Shown here piece after piece: positions 53,501 through 62,619 of a DNA stretch of 64,000 bases (position 1 is its first letter; the number at the start of each line of letters is the position of its first letter). The notes below the pieces were generated by a model, which was not told the DNA's origin, did not search any database, and saw only the letters and a list, made by a program, of their open reading frames with translations. This stretch comes from Aplidium turbinatum (Eukaryota; Chordata; Ascidiacea; Aplousobranchia; Polyclinidae): the NCBI GenBank assembly GCA_918807975.1, contig OU964928.1:62001-126000 (forward strand), in the 5' to 3' direction. The position numbers and the translations under genes are program-made.

Positions 53501-53885
53501 GCTTAACTTGAGAATCCTTTTGCCTTAATGTTATTAAACCATGTTTGATAATTAATCTTTTCTTCTTGCGACCCCTGTAACTTCAGAATCATTCCAAAGG
53601 CCAACTCCAACTTTCTTATTTTGAGGTTTAACATTCACAAAATTCATGGCTGAAATTTTTTAAACAAAAGTTAGAAAATGCTGACACTATCAAGAATTCT
53701 GTTGAAACATCCCAAACCTCATAAGTTTCCTGCGGCAACAGCATCGTTGCAAGCTTGAGCCCGAACTGATGGATCATGATGTTACAGGCTGAGCGTTCCA
53801 GAGGCGACCCCCTTCACCGCCGTCCTCAAGTTTGCCGCGGAACAATTCAAAGTCCCGGCCGCCACCAGCGCCATCATCACCAACG
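47525..53885 (+). CDS. UFM1: UFM1 ubiquitin-fold modifier 1, two internal exons
   Basis: Exon 47525-47587 reads [21 protein letters not shown] after a CTTCCAG acceptor and ends at GTGAGT. Exon 53788-53885 follows TTACAG and reads [20 protein letters not shown] then [13 protein letters not shown], ending at a GTTTGT donor. The split Val codon (GT|G) joins them in phase, and the result is nearly identical to human UFM1 residues 4-52. UFM1 is conjugated to targets such as ribosomal protein uL24 (RPL26) at the ER. The first exon (start Met) and the last exon (with the C-terminal Gly) were not found; the last may lie beyond 64000 or be lost in transposon DNA. The 6.2-kb intron holds a SINE, several hATs and a LINE piece. 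Confidence 0.93.
47720..48025 (-). repeat. SINE-A copy in UFM1 intron, near full length
   Basis: Reverse copy from GAATCTTTATCCTCGGACTG to the A-box complement (CCTACTGAGCTATAGGA). Confidence 0.8.
48145..48480 (+). repeat. Dispersed repeat X, uninterrupted copy
   Basis: Shares blocks with 5020-5060 plus 6604-6780 and, in reverse, with 33480-33605. It shows the empty site of the MITE at 5064. Confidence 0.65.
48891..49673 (-). mobile_element. hAT remnant (ZBED5-like), exact 8-bp TSD
   Basis: TSD TTCTAGCC at 48883-48890 and 49674-49681. Ends CAATGGTTCTTAACC and GGTTAAGAACCACTG. Minus-strand debris at 49374-49156 reads [20 protein letters not shown] then [20 protein letters not shown], which matches the C-terminal part of ZBED5-like hAT transposases. 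Internally deleted. Confidence 0.88.
49690..50259. other. UFM1 intron, nothing recognised
   Basis: No repeat, gene or RNA motif found in this stretch. Confidence 0.4.
50268..51330. mobile_element. hAT-type MITE, 1.06 kb, exact 8-bp TSD
   Basis: TSD AGTTTAAT at 50260-50267 and 51331-51338. Ends TAGGGTTGTAAA and TTTGCAACCCTA, with inner GGAAAGTTTCC/TTCCCGGGAATT words at both ends. A smaller element has inserted at 50604-50869. Confidence 0.85.
50604..50869. mobile_element. Small palindromic element with 14-bp repeats and 9-bp TSD
   Basis: Direct GGTAAAACT at 50595-50603 and 50870-50878. The left side has about five copies of GATTCGGTGAGTCC and the right side about four inverted copies (GGACTCACCGAATC). 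Telomere-like GGTTAGGGGTTAGAGGTTAA lies between. 9-bp TSDs occur in MuDR and Merlin groups; the class is unknown. Confidence 0.7.
51453..51610 (-). mobile_element. LINE C-terminal fragment
   Basis: On minus it reads [20 protein letters not shown] and [19 protein letters not shown], the conserved post-RT pattern (W-x-L...RRLE.F....LR.IL...W..R..N) of many LINEs. Only about 50 residues remain. Confidence 0.7.
51861..52648 (-). mobile_element. hAT remnant with CAGGGTTGCCAT ends
   Basis: Inverted ends CAGGGTTGCCAT/ATGGCAACCCTG, with repeated AAATAAGGAC words inside each end. Minus debris reads [20 protein letters not shown] at about 52160-52230, a hAT dimerisation-domain pattern. The flanks (AGTGTATA, GATATATG) match poorly. 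Confidence 0.7.
52657..53787. other. UFM1 intron, nothing firm
   Basis: GC is higher at 52660-53330, with a few short frames but no recognisable motif or splice-supported exon. Confidence 0.35.
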
Positions 53886-54879
53886 GTTTGTTGATCGCGG
53901 CCTCAACAACTTCTGCAATGACCTCATAGACGGTGTGAGCAGCAGCGGGTCGCTGTTTGCTCTGACATCTATGTCGTCATCACAGGGTTGATTGAGACAA
54001 GGAGATTCTAGTGTAAGCGACTGTAGCATTCTTAAACCTCTGGTATTCACATGTTTTCTACTTTAAATCATCTTCATAGCATGCAGGCTGCCCCATTAAT
54101 TGTTTGGAAACAAACTCTGCCACAGTAACTTCTGCTCTGTGGATAGACTTTGGATGGAAACCTAGAACAATGGTTCGAATACTGAGGCGACTGCTTCATT
54201 GTTATTTGTTGTGTTTGTGCCAAATCCCATGAAACGAACCTTTCTCAGTCCCAAGATGACACTTTATCGACAAAAAGTTGTAGCACTTTTTTTATTTCCT
54301 GACAGTCGTTCAAACCAACCAAGCTGTGGCCACAGAAGGGTTGCGTGACCGACATGCGTAAGGGCCTTGGTGATTCGACGCCCTGGGGCTACTTGCTGTG
54401 TTTCGCCAGTACACTTTTGAAGGTGGACACGGGTCGGGTCCTACTTACTCTTTGGTTGGACTTTATTAAATAAAAAACTAATTTCATGAAGAACCCAATT
54501 GAACAATCTCAAACATGCCTGAGGAAAGCATTTCCAATGTTGTGCAGTCATTCTGAACTCATTGCGCTGCTCAACTTTCATGTGACCTGACTTCTTCAAA
54601 CGGTCAGTATTTAATGGTTTAACTGACACCCCTCGCAGCCCCGTTAAGGTAACGATAGGACGACTTTATGTCGCGAACACAAATAAAGTCGTGCACCGGC
54701 GATAGAGGTCGTACCGGTACCAATCTTGACGTCATATTCAGCCACCTTCTACATGTTTCGTTGACACATGTAATGCGTCATTGTCCGCACTTGCTCTTCC
54801 GCGTTCGACAGGGAAGTTGTTGTATGCCATGGGAGCCTCACAACCGTTCAACACGTGCATACACAACGAAGAAGCTTCA
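53886..54879. other. UFM1 downstream intron, last exon not found
   Basis: I searched by eye for the expected D-G-I-G-I-N-P-A-Q-T coding pattern and did not see it here or further right. Confidence 0.4.
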
Positions 54880-55038
54880 AGATCAAGCGGCGCTGGTTCG
54901 ACTCTCGGGGTGTGCGCTTGAGCAACGCACGTTAAGGACTGCTCTCCATTCAGCGGCATCTAATGGATGGAATAGTTCCCCGGCAACAAGACTTCAACAA
55001 TGGGAAACTTCACTCTATCAATCTCGGTGACCGGGCCG
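54880..55038 (+). repeat. SINE-A fragment
   Basis: GCGGCGCTGGTTCGACTCTC ... CCATTCAGCGGCATCTAATG ... CTCTATCAATCTCGGTGACC. The 5' end of the tRNA head is missing. Confidence 0.75.
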
Positions 55039-55261
55039 CGAAATTTTTTTCCCCTCGAGATTTCTGTCTCATTGATTCTAGTCCCTCTAAAAGTAAGATT
55101 TTCCGAAAGTGTTTTGAGAGATCGGTTGATTCAAATTGCGAAATAACTATTTGCCAATGAAATTCTGCAATGATATTAAAATATAAGCTTTCCCTAACCC
55201 TACTTTTTTTGAAAAGCTCTTGTGCACCGCAAAAATTATTTTAAAGAAAAAAAAAGTTTGA

Positions 55262-55335
55262 CTTCGACGGGCGTCGAACCCTCGTTCTCACGATCACTAG
55301 GCAGAGGATGAAACCACTGAACCAACCGTGCCAAC
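55262..55335 (-). pseudogene. tRNA-like sequence at the hAT insertion site
   Basis: On minus: GGCACGGTTGGTTCAGTGGT (A box) and GAGGGTTCGACGCCC (B box), followed by a T-run. Acceptor pairing is poor, so this is probably a pseudogene or SINE head. Its 5' end is the target of the hAT at 55336. Confidence 0.4.
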
Positions 55336-55753
55336 CAGTGCCGGATTAAGGGGGGTGCTGACTGGGCTGAAGCCCAGGGCCCCCACTTTTGGGGGCCCCC
55401 ACCTCAAAGAAAAAAATCCATTAATTTGTTTAGTTGCATAGCTGGAGATTGCTGCTTTAATTCGTATCTCAAACAAGCAAGGGCAGCTCGCCTATATGTG
55501 CTGCGGTGCTAAAGCACCCCTGCCCTACCCCAGTTATTTAATTTTTTTTAACAAAAAACATATTTATTTGCTACTTTCATATCCGGAAATGGTACGGAAT
55601 TTTTTTGAAAAAACATTTCAATATTGGAAACACGGCTTGCGCTGTTTTTTCATTTCGCCACGCGTCGGTTGGGTATGTTGGTAAGCTAGGCTAAGTAGCT
55701 GGGTAGGGCGATTTTTAAAACTTGTACCAATGCACTCTCATACAGGAGCATTA

Positions 55754-58700
55754 TAGGGTGGATCAAAAAAAACGAATTTTTAGGTTCAGCTTAGTGCATC
55801 TGCCAAAAGATGCAGTTTGGGCTATCTTTTACATTGGTACTTGAAAAAACATTTTTTGACCCCGTTTGACCCCTATCTAAGAGCTCTCTAGTGACCGCCG
55901 AGGCAAAATTCCTTAAATTGACTATAATTTTTTTTCTAGTGGGTGCAGGCTAGTGGTTTTGGTGTCTATCCCCACTAAATCAAGTCTTGGGAAGTCATTT
56001 CTGCAGTTTAAAATCATCTATGGGCTAGCAAAATGACATCAGAGCCTTTATTCAGCAAAAATGCTTGAAAAAGTTGGAAATTTATTGTTTTTTTAAAAAA
56101 TAGGGTAAAGAAAAACAAATTCATAATGCTTCTAAAGGTACTGCTGTTAATACACTGAAGCAAACATATAAAAGCAAACAATTACCGTATGAAGTTAATT
56201 GCAAAAATGCTGCCTTTAATTTGTGCATCCAATTATCCATAGCATTACAGTAATGGACAAAATGCATGACAACGGGTTCAGGCGAAATCAGTATGTTAGT
56301 GTTTTGTTGAGGAGCTCATATCAAATCCTGCAGACATATCTTTCTTAAAAGGAATGATGACAGACAGGACAGCCACAATAGACGGATTTGACTCTATTTT
56401 ATTCGCACGAGTCAGAAAGAAAGAAAGTAGGATTCTTAGTGCAGAAAAACGACAAAAACACTCTAAAAAAGAAACGCAAAAACTGCTTCTACTGTAGCTC
56501 TTAAGATAAGGAACTTCTCTGGTCAGCTTGTTTACATCACATCGGTGAAATCGCTAGAGCTAGAGGTTTCAAAATAACCAGAAATGAGCATCTTGATGAG
56601 ACTCCGCAAGAACTGGGATTCTATTCCACAGTGGCCAACTGCTAAGTACACTGGATATCAACAGCTTTCCAGTAACAACACATGATCTCATTCAGAACCT
56701 CAAAGATGACGTTGTTCAACTTGCACAAAGCAAATACAAATTCATTTGAGGCGACTATAAATAACTTATGAACTTGTGCATTGCTTATATCAGTCCTGGT
56801 CTACAAAATGTGAAATTCTACCGTTCTGGGGCCACACACAAGGCCAGATGGATGGCCAAATTGATTCATTCCTATTAATTGGTGCTACTGGAAAATTAAA
56901 TAGCTAAGTTACCTAAGGGAACTATCACATCAGTTTCACAAGTGGCTAAATTAAAAGATCTCATGAATTTTATTTCACTTGTCTACTGTATATATTGGTT
57001 TCGGTGTAGTGTTGCTGTAGATGCTCCTTGGAACTGTTTGGCTATGTACAAGAACATTCTCAGATATGGAGCAGTGTATAAGTTGATATCAGATGCTGCT
57101 GAACGTAGCTTCAAACGTCAATTTTGGTATCTCTCTGCTGAGATGGTACCACTGGACTGGCACTGTTCAGCTCTGAAGTTCAAGAAGAGGAAAACATCAG
57201 ATGGCTGATGAACTTAGGCCTATACATGTAAAACCTACAGATCCTGTTTTTACACCAGCAGATCGGTTTGGCACTGCCTAGCTACGGACCACGTTTTCCA
57301 TCCGAAATCAATCTGGAATCAAAACTGACAGATTTTATCACAAAGGACTCTCGGTTTTTTTTCTCTGTTTTAGAGATAAATGATGATTTTCTTCCTTTAT
57401 CAGTATAGAAATGGTCTGAATCAGAGTCGTACCAGAAAGCTGTGTACAATGTGGCTGAACATGGAGTTAAACTGAGCACCGATTACCTACATTGTGCCAG
57501 AAACGAGGAACACTATCAAAACACTTTACAAATAGTGGAAGCTAACAGAAAAGACGCACCTAATTTGAGAAAGAGAAAAAACTAAATATCCTCTTGCACA
57601 GATTAGACTAGTCGATTACATTGCCTTCTGTGACAAAATGTGTTAGTAAAAGTTTACAGTTACTGTATACATACAGATTCAATACCAGGCTTTCATGTAG
57701 CAAACTTACTAGCCTATTGGTAACTTTCTATGTGTATTTGATCTATTTCCAGTGCGAAATTAGAATCTTAGACCACTTCCGCTCACTGGAGTTGTATTTT
57801 TAGCTATTCCAACGTGTAAAAAATGTGAATTCACAGACAACTCGTATAGACAAGCATATTCTTTTAATTCCCTGTACGATAGATAGTCGAACAGGCAAAA
57901 GTTTTATGCATATTATTTTGTTGAAACATACAACTTCTGTTGAGAAGCGTGAAAATACCGTTAATTCAATATTTACTTAATGGCAAACCTGAAAATTTGA
58001 ATGGGATGGTGGCCCACATAAACGTGCCCCAATTCTACTGATTTTTGGACCAGCAAAGATTCTTGGCTACTGGCTAGTGGAACAATTTCACAAATCTACA
58101 AGTCAATAAGTACAAAAAAAAAGTAAAAAACAAGGGGGTTGTGTGCACACTACCCAGGATGTGTTCAATGGGATGCTTATTCAGAAGCCAAATGCAAGTT
58201 TTGCCTCTATTAAACATCATATATATAAACTCAATTAAGTTAAGTGTGATCAGATATTTACAAACATTGAAATAAACAATATCTAAAGCTGTAATAAATG
58301 CAATAGTTAAGTTTACACTATCAAATAAATATATATGCGGCATGCAGCTGCACTATTGTATGCTTCTGTAGTCTATTGGACCTCATATCACCTCACCACC
58401 TCATTGGACTGGAGGCCAGTTTGCACACAAATGGTCACACCCTAGTGTGTTTTACCTAGGTTACACTTTTTTTAGTATTTCATCCATAAAACTGCCCAAA
58501 ATATCTAAAAATGCCATTTCTTTCCCATAAAATGCCTTTTTTAGAGCAAAAATGTCATTATGCAATTTTGGCTGCCCATGCATCATTTTAGACTGCAGAA
58601 GTGACTTCCTAAGACTTGATTTAGTGGGGTTAGACACCAAAATCATTAGCCTACACCCACTAGAAAAGGTATTATGGCTAATTTAAGGAATTTTGGCTCA

Positions 58701-58845
58701 GCGGCCACTAGAGCGCTCTTGGATAGGGGTCAAACGGGGTCAAAAAATGTTTTTTCAAGTACCAATGTAAAAGATAGCCCAAACTGCATCTTTTGGCAAA
58801 TGCACTAAGCTGAACTCAAAAATTCGATTTTTTTGATCCACCCTA
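55754..58845 (+). mobile_element. Unclassified DNA transposon, 3.1 kb, ~300-bp inverted ends
   Basis: Ends TAGGGTGGATCAAAAAAA and its reverse are followed by ~300 bp of matching inverted sequence (TTTGACCCCGTTTGACCCCT, CCACTAAATCAAGTC). The flanks GGAGCATTA and GGAGCAATA are near-identical. It holds a decayed gene on +. I cannot assign it to a named superfamily. Confidence 0.75.
56330..57590 (+). pseudogene. Decayed protein of the unclassified element
   Basis: Coding debris in + frames: SGATHKARWMAKLI near 56840, then an 88-residue frame 56942-57208 with VDAPWNCLAMYKNILRY and FWYLSAEMVPLDWHC, then SYQKAVYNVAEHGVKLSTDY and YQNTLQIVEANRKDAPNLRK at 57420-57580. From memory these blocks match a repetitive, functionally uncharacterised protein family in invertebrate genomes (pattern GA.H.ARWM...APRND...WYL..E.V...ERG). 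Many stops and frame changes make it dead. Confidence 0.55.
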
Positions 58846-58869
58846 AGGAGCAATAATAGCCAAAATTGT

Positions 58870-60247
58870 TTGGAGTTTTTGGAAAAGCTTAATATCAACA
58901 TTGAAGACTGCCGCTGTCAAAGTTATGATAATGCTGCCAATATGAGTGGCAAGTATAATGGTCTTCAAGCTCTTCTGCGCGAGAAATGTAGTGTAGCTCG
59001 TTATGTGCCTTGCACAGCATATTCACTTAATTTAATCGGTAAATGTGCTGTAGAAACATGCCGTTCTGCCGCTGAGCTTTTTGAATTGTTGCAAAGCCTT
59101 TATTCAAGGCTCGTCTCGTTTACTCACCGTTGGCAAGTCCATCGAAAACTCGTAGATGGTTTGCCTGTTTTAAAGACATTATCTGATACAAGATGTTCAG
59201 CTAGATATGATGCAGTTTGTGCATTAAACAAAGGATACAGTGAGACTATTTTTGCGCTTGAAGAATTGGCCTCTGATGATGCTCACTCTCGAGAGAGCAA
59301 AGTCGAAGGATTTGTAAAAAAGTTGAAACAACTGGAGACAGTTATTTTGCTTGAAATGTGGCGTGCAATTTTGGAAAGGTTTCAAAAACAAACTTGTCCC
59401 TTCAAAAAAAGTGGATTGTGTTTGAATAATGCAGTACGGTACTACAGTTGTTACAAAGTCTCATGAGCTTTGTCAAAAGCGAAAGATCCAACTTTAAAAC
59501 GTTTGAAGAAAAAGGTAAGAAGACATGTAGATCCAACACCTATGCATGTTCTTCAAAATGAATTCAAATCCAACGTTATAGGCATTTTTTGATGGGCCCT
59601 CTACAGAGCCAACGGTTTTTTCCCCAAGAGATAAATTTAGAGTTGAAGTGTATCTTGCCACAATTGACAAACTATCTGCAGAATTGGATAAGCGTTTGAA
59701 AGCATACCGTGACGTCGAAAGTAAGTTTGGTTTCATTTCAAAACTGACGGATCTTAGCCCTAACGAGATTCATCAAGCTACTGTTGCATTGATGAAGGAA
59801 TATCCTATGGATTTCGAAGCCAATTTTTCAACTGAAACAGTTCATTTTCCAGAATTTTTTAAAGTGAAAACTGCTGATGGTGGAAAAGAAGCCTCAGAAA
59901 ACCCTGATAAACACAAAGTGGAAGACAGTGTTGACCTCGCCATGTTCTTAATTCCAAGCGAAAAAAGGTGCGTTGAAACTTTTCCCAATGTCTTCTTTGC
60001 TCTGCGAATGTATTTGTGTATGATGATCTCCAACTGCAGTGGAGAAAGATCTTTTTCAAAATTAAAGAGAATCAAAAACGAAGTTCGAAATTCTTCGCGG
60101 CAAGAGCGAGTTTCGAATCTTTCGCTTCTAAACATTGAACACGATATTTTGGATTCATTGAATTTTGAAGAATTGATCAGCGATTTATTATCGTACAGTA
60201 TATCAATAATCAGTATATCAGCGGATATGTTATCGTCAGTGGCGTAG
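58870..60247 (+). pseudogene. hAT transposase, C-terminal half
   Basis: 58870-59466 carries CRCQSYDNAANMSGKYNGLQ, CTAYSLNLIGKCAVE and LSDTRCSARYDA. 59648-60247 carries NEIHQATVALMKEYP and the dimerisation motif NCSGERSFSKLKRIKNEVRN. It belongs to the same ZMYM1-like group as 18733-20700. A frame change near 59470 splits it and the N-terminal zinc finger and first catalytic block are gone. Confidence 0.85.
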
Positions 60248-60676
60248 CCAAGGGGGGGGGTTTGGGGGGTTACAACCCCCCCCCCCCCCTTTGGCACGCG
60301 TGTGACGTCACGATATTGAGAATGATGCTTTCAATCTAAAAAAAAATTGTCTAGTTTTAAACAAAATTGCATTAAAAGAGCGAGTTTTGCCAATACCAAA
60401 CGTTCAAACATCTCAGCCAGGAATTAGCAACAAGAAAACACAGAGACTTTGCTTTTTTTCCGAAAAATGCCGAAGAAAACATGATCTTATCCTTTTGCTA
60501 TGCTACCGGACAGCACCATTTTACAGGAATATTCGTACCCACATTTTTGTTGAAAAGGCTCTCAGAATGCACCAAATTCAAAGTAATTTTTCAAAATTTT
60601 CTGGGGGAGGCCCCCCAGGCCCCCCGTCGTTGGGTGGTCAAAACCCCCCCTTTCAAAATTCCTGGCTACGCTACTG
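60237..60676. mobile_element. hAT MITE, 440 bp, exact 8-bp TSD
   Basis: TSD GTTATCGT at 60229-60236 and 60677-60684. Ends CAGTGGCGTAGCCA and TGGCTACGCTACTG, with G-run and C-run blocks near both ends. Confidence 0.9.
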
Positions 60677-61309
60677 GTTATCGTACAGTATATCAATAAT
60701 CGCCCACAAGCAATTTGTAACTTATTGAAAGTGTTGCCTCTAAAAATTGTTGAGAAAGGATCGAGTTCACTTTGAACAGTGATAGCCTATCTCACAAACG
60801 GATACGTTTGTTGATGTGCTCTAAAATGATTGGTTTTGCTTTCAAAAAGACAACTAGAGAACAGTGGTGTACCTAGAGAATAGTGGCGTCGCTCGGGTAA
60901 GTTTGAGAGTTTGCGCCCCTCTAATAAAGTCAGCATTAAACGAATTATGTAATTTTGTTGGTCTAAAAATAATGTTCCTGTTTAATCGCTTTTTTCGATC
61001 CCAATCGCAGCAAAAGCACAGTAGCCTACCAACTACACAATAGCCTACACACAACTCAGGGTTTGGAGGTGGAACCACCTGCTTCTGTGAAATGCTTTTA
61101 GCGTCATTGATCGATAAACCTTTTTAGCGAAAAATGTCACTTGATAAGGGCCCCTACTTTCAACTCAGCCCAGGGCCCTATAAACCCTTAATCCGGCCCT
61201 GGTGCCAACGAGAAAATGTTGCATTCACACGGTTTTAATACAAACTTTTACCAAAATATAGACCGGGAGCCCGCGACGTCCACCCTAGGTGAAAAAGTTA
61301 CCAATTTCT

Positions 61310-62010
61310 ATTCATACAGCGATGTTCGGTGGTATGTGGGTACTCATAATCTGGAAGTCTGCCGGGCCGCCGGTGGTGGGTATGGGAATGGGGGGCATTT
61401 TTCATGGCCCAAAAAATGCGCTAGGTCAGCTGAAATAGTTACCGCTTGAAACTTAGTTGGCTGTAAAGTAAATTGTTTCTAGATGATTGTCTGGTATGTG
61501 ACAGACATTTTCGGTGGTGGGGGGGCTCTGACAGACAAGTTTTATACCCCCCAAAATTTGCGCTAGGTCAGCTGAAAAAGTTACCGGATAAAACCAACTG
61601 ATTATTAATCGGTGAGTGTTAAGCTTCACAAAAATATATGTGACAGACAAATTTTTTGGTGGGTGTGCCCTGACAGACGACCTAAAGTAGGTGACCTCCC
61701 TAACTGAGCTAGGTCAGCTGAAATAGTTACCGGATAAAACCAATTGAAAATTAATGTGTGAGTGTTAAGCTTCACAAAAATATATGTGACAGACAAATTT
61801 GGTGGTGGGTGTCCCCTGACAGACGACCTGAAGTAGGTGACCCCCCTAACTTGAGCTAGGTCAGCTGAAATAGTTACCGGATAAAACCAATTGAAAATTA
61901 ATGTGTGACTGTTAAGCTTCACAAAAATGTATGTGACAGACAAATTTGGTGGTGGGTGTCCCCTGACAGACGACCTGAAATAGGCCTAGGTAACCCCCAG
62001 GTTTGCACTA
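61310..62010 (+). repeat. ~146-bp tandem satellite, about four to five units
   Basis: Each unit contains GCTAGGTCAGCTGAAATAGT, GTTAAGCTTCACAAAAATAT and ATGTGACAGACAAATTTGGT. Starts lie near 61420, 61562, 61708 and 61855. The open frames on minus are by-products. Confidence 0.85.
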
Positions 62011-62619
62011 AGTCAATTGATAGGAGGGATTTGTTAGCTGTGCTTTTGAAGTACGGTATACTAAGTAACAGAACGTGATTTATCTACTTCATTTGTCTAC
62101 TCAAATAAAAATAGTTTCAGTGCAAGGAACTATATCAAGCGTTTTTGCATCTGCTTGGCTCACTACAATCTCAGCCAGTAAATCAACCGTATTCTACATT
62201 GGTTTAACGTCACCAGACGTTGAATCAATTTAAAAAAGGGTTGATTTGCTGTCTGAAATAGAGAAATGCGGTTGTCTTACATTTAGCGAGTTTGGTGATT
62301 GGAATTTTACAGCCCTAGTGCAAGCTGTTAAATTAGTTTGAAAGGGATCATTTGCTTTTGTGTCACAGTGGGCAACGACACATTACTAACAATTCACTCC
62401 TTAAAGCGCCTGATCATCTGACTATTAGTTAGTAACTATCATAATAAAGAAAAGATGGTACTACGTACGCGACATGGAAGCGCTTGATTTGAGATTAACT
62501 CGTACACAATTATATCGCGATTGGCAACGCAAAACTATAGATTAGTAACCAACATGTTGCTAATTTAACTTTACGTTGACATACGTCAAACTCTTTAGGC
62601 TCACACATATTTTTTTCAG
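62011..62619. other. Flank or 5' part of the XPG-nuclease element
   Basis: No recognisable end repeat was seen. It ends in the acceptor-like TTTTTTTCAG at 62610-62620. Confidence 0.35.

Larger units (their letters stand above)
55336..61201 (+). mobile_element. hAT transposon, 5.9 kb with nested insertions, exact 8-bp TSD
   Basis: TSD GTGCCAAC at 55328-55335 and 61202-61209. Ends CAGTGCCGGATTAAGG and CTTAATCCGGCCCTG, close to the hAT at 18283 and the MITE at 25241. The coding part lies at 58870-60230. A 3.1-kb unclassified element (55754-58845) and a hAT MITE (60237-60676) are inserted. The 5' coding half is missing. Confidence 0.92.

Noticed and set aside
54738-54959. Minus-strand 73-residue frame
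   Set aside because: Overlaps a SINE-A fragment and has no recognisable motif.
60387-60728. 113-residue frame over the MITE at 60237
   Set aside because: The frame runs through non-coding MITE sequence, a G/C-rich hAT end and the target duplication.
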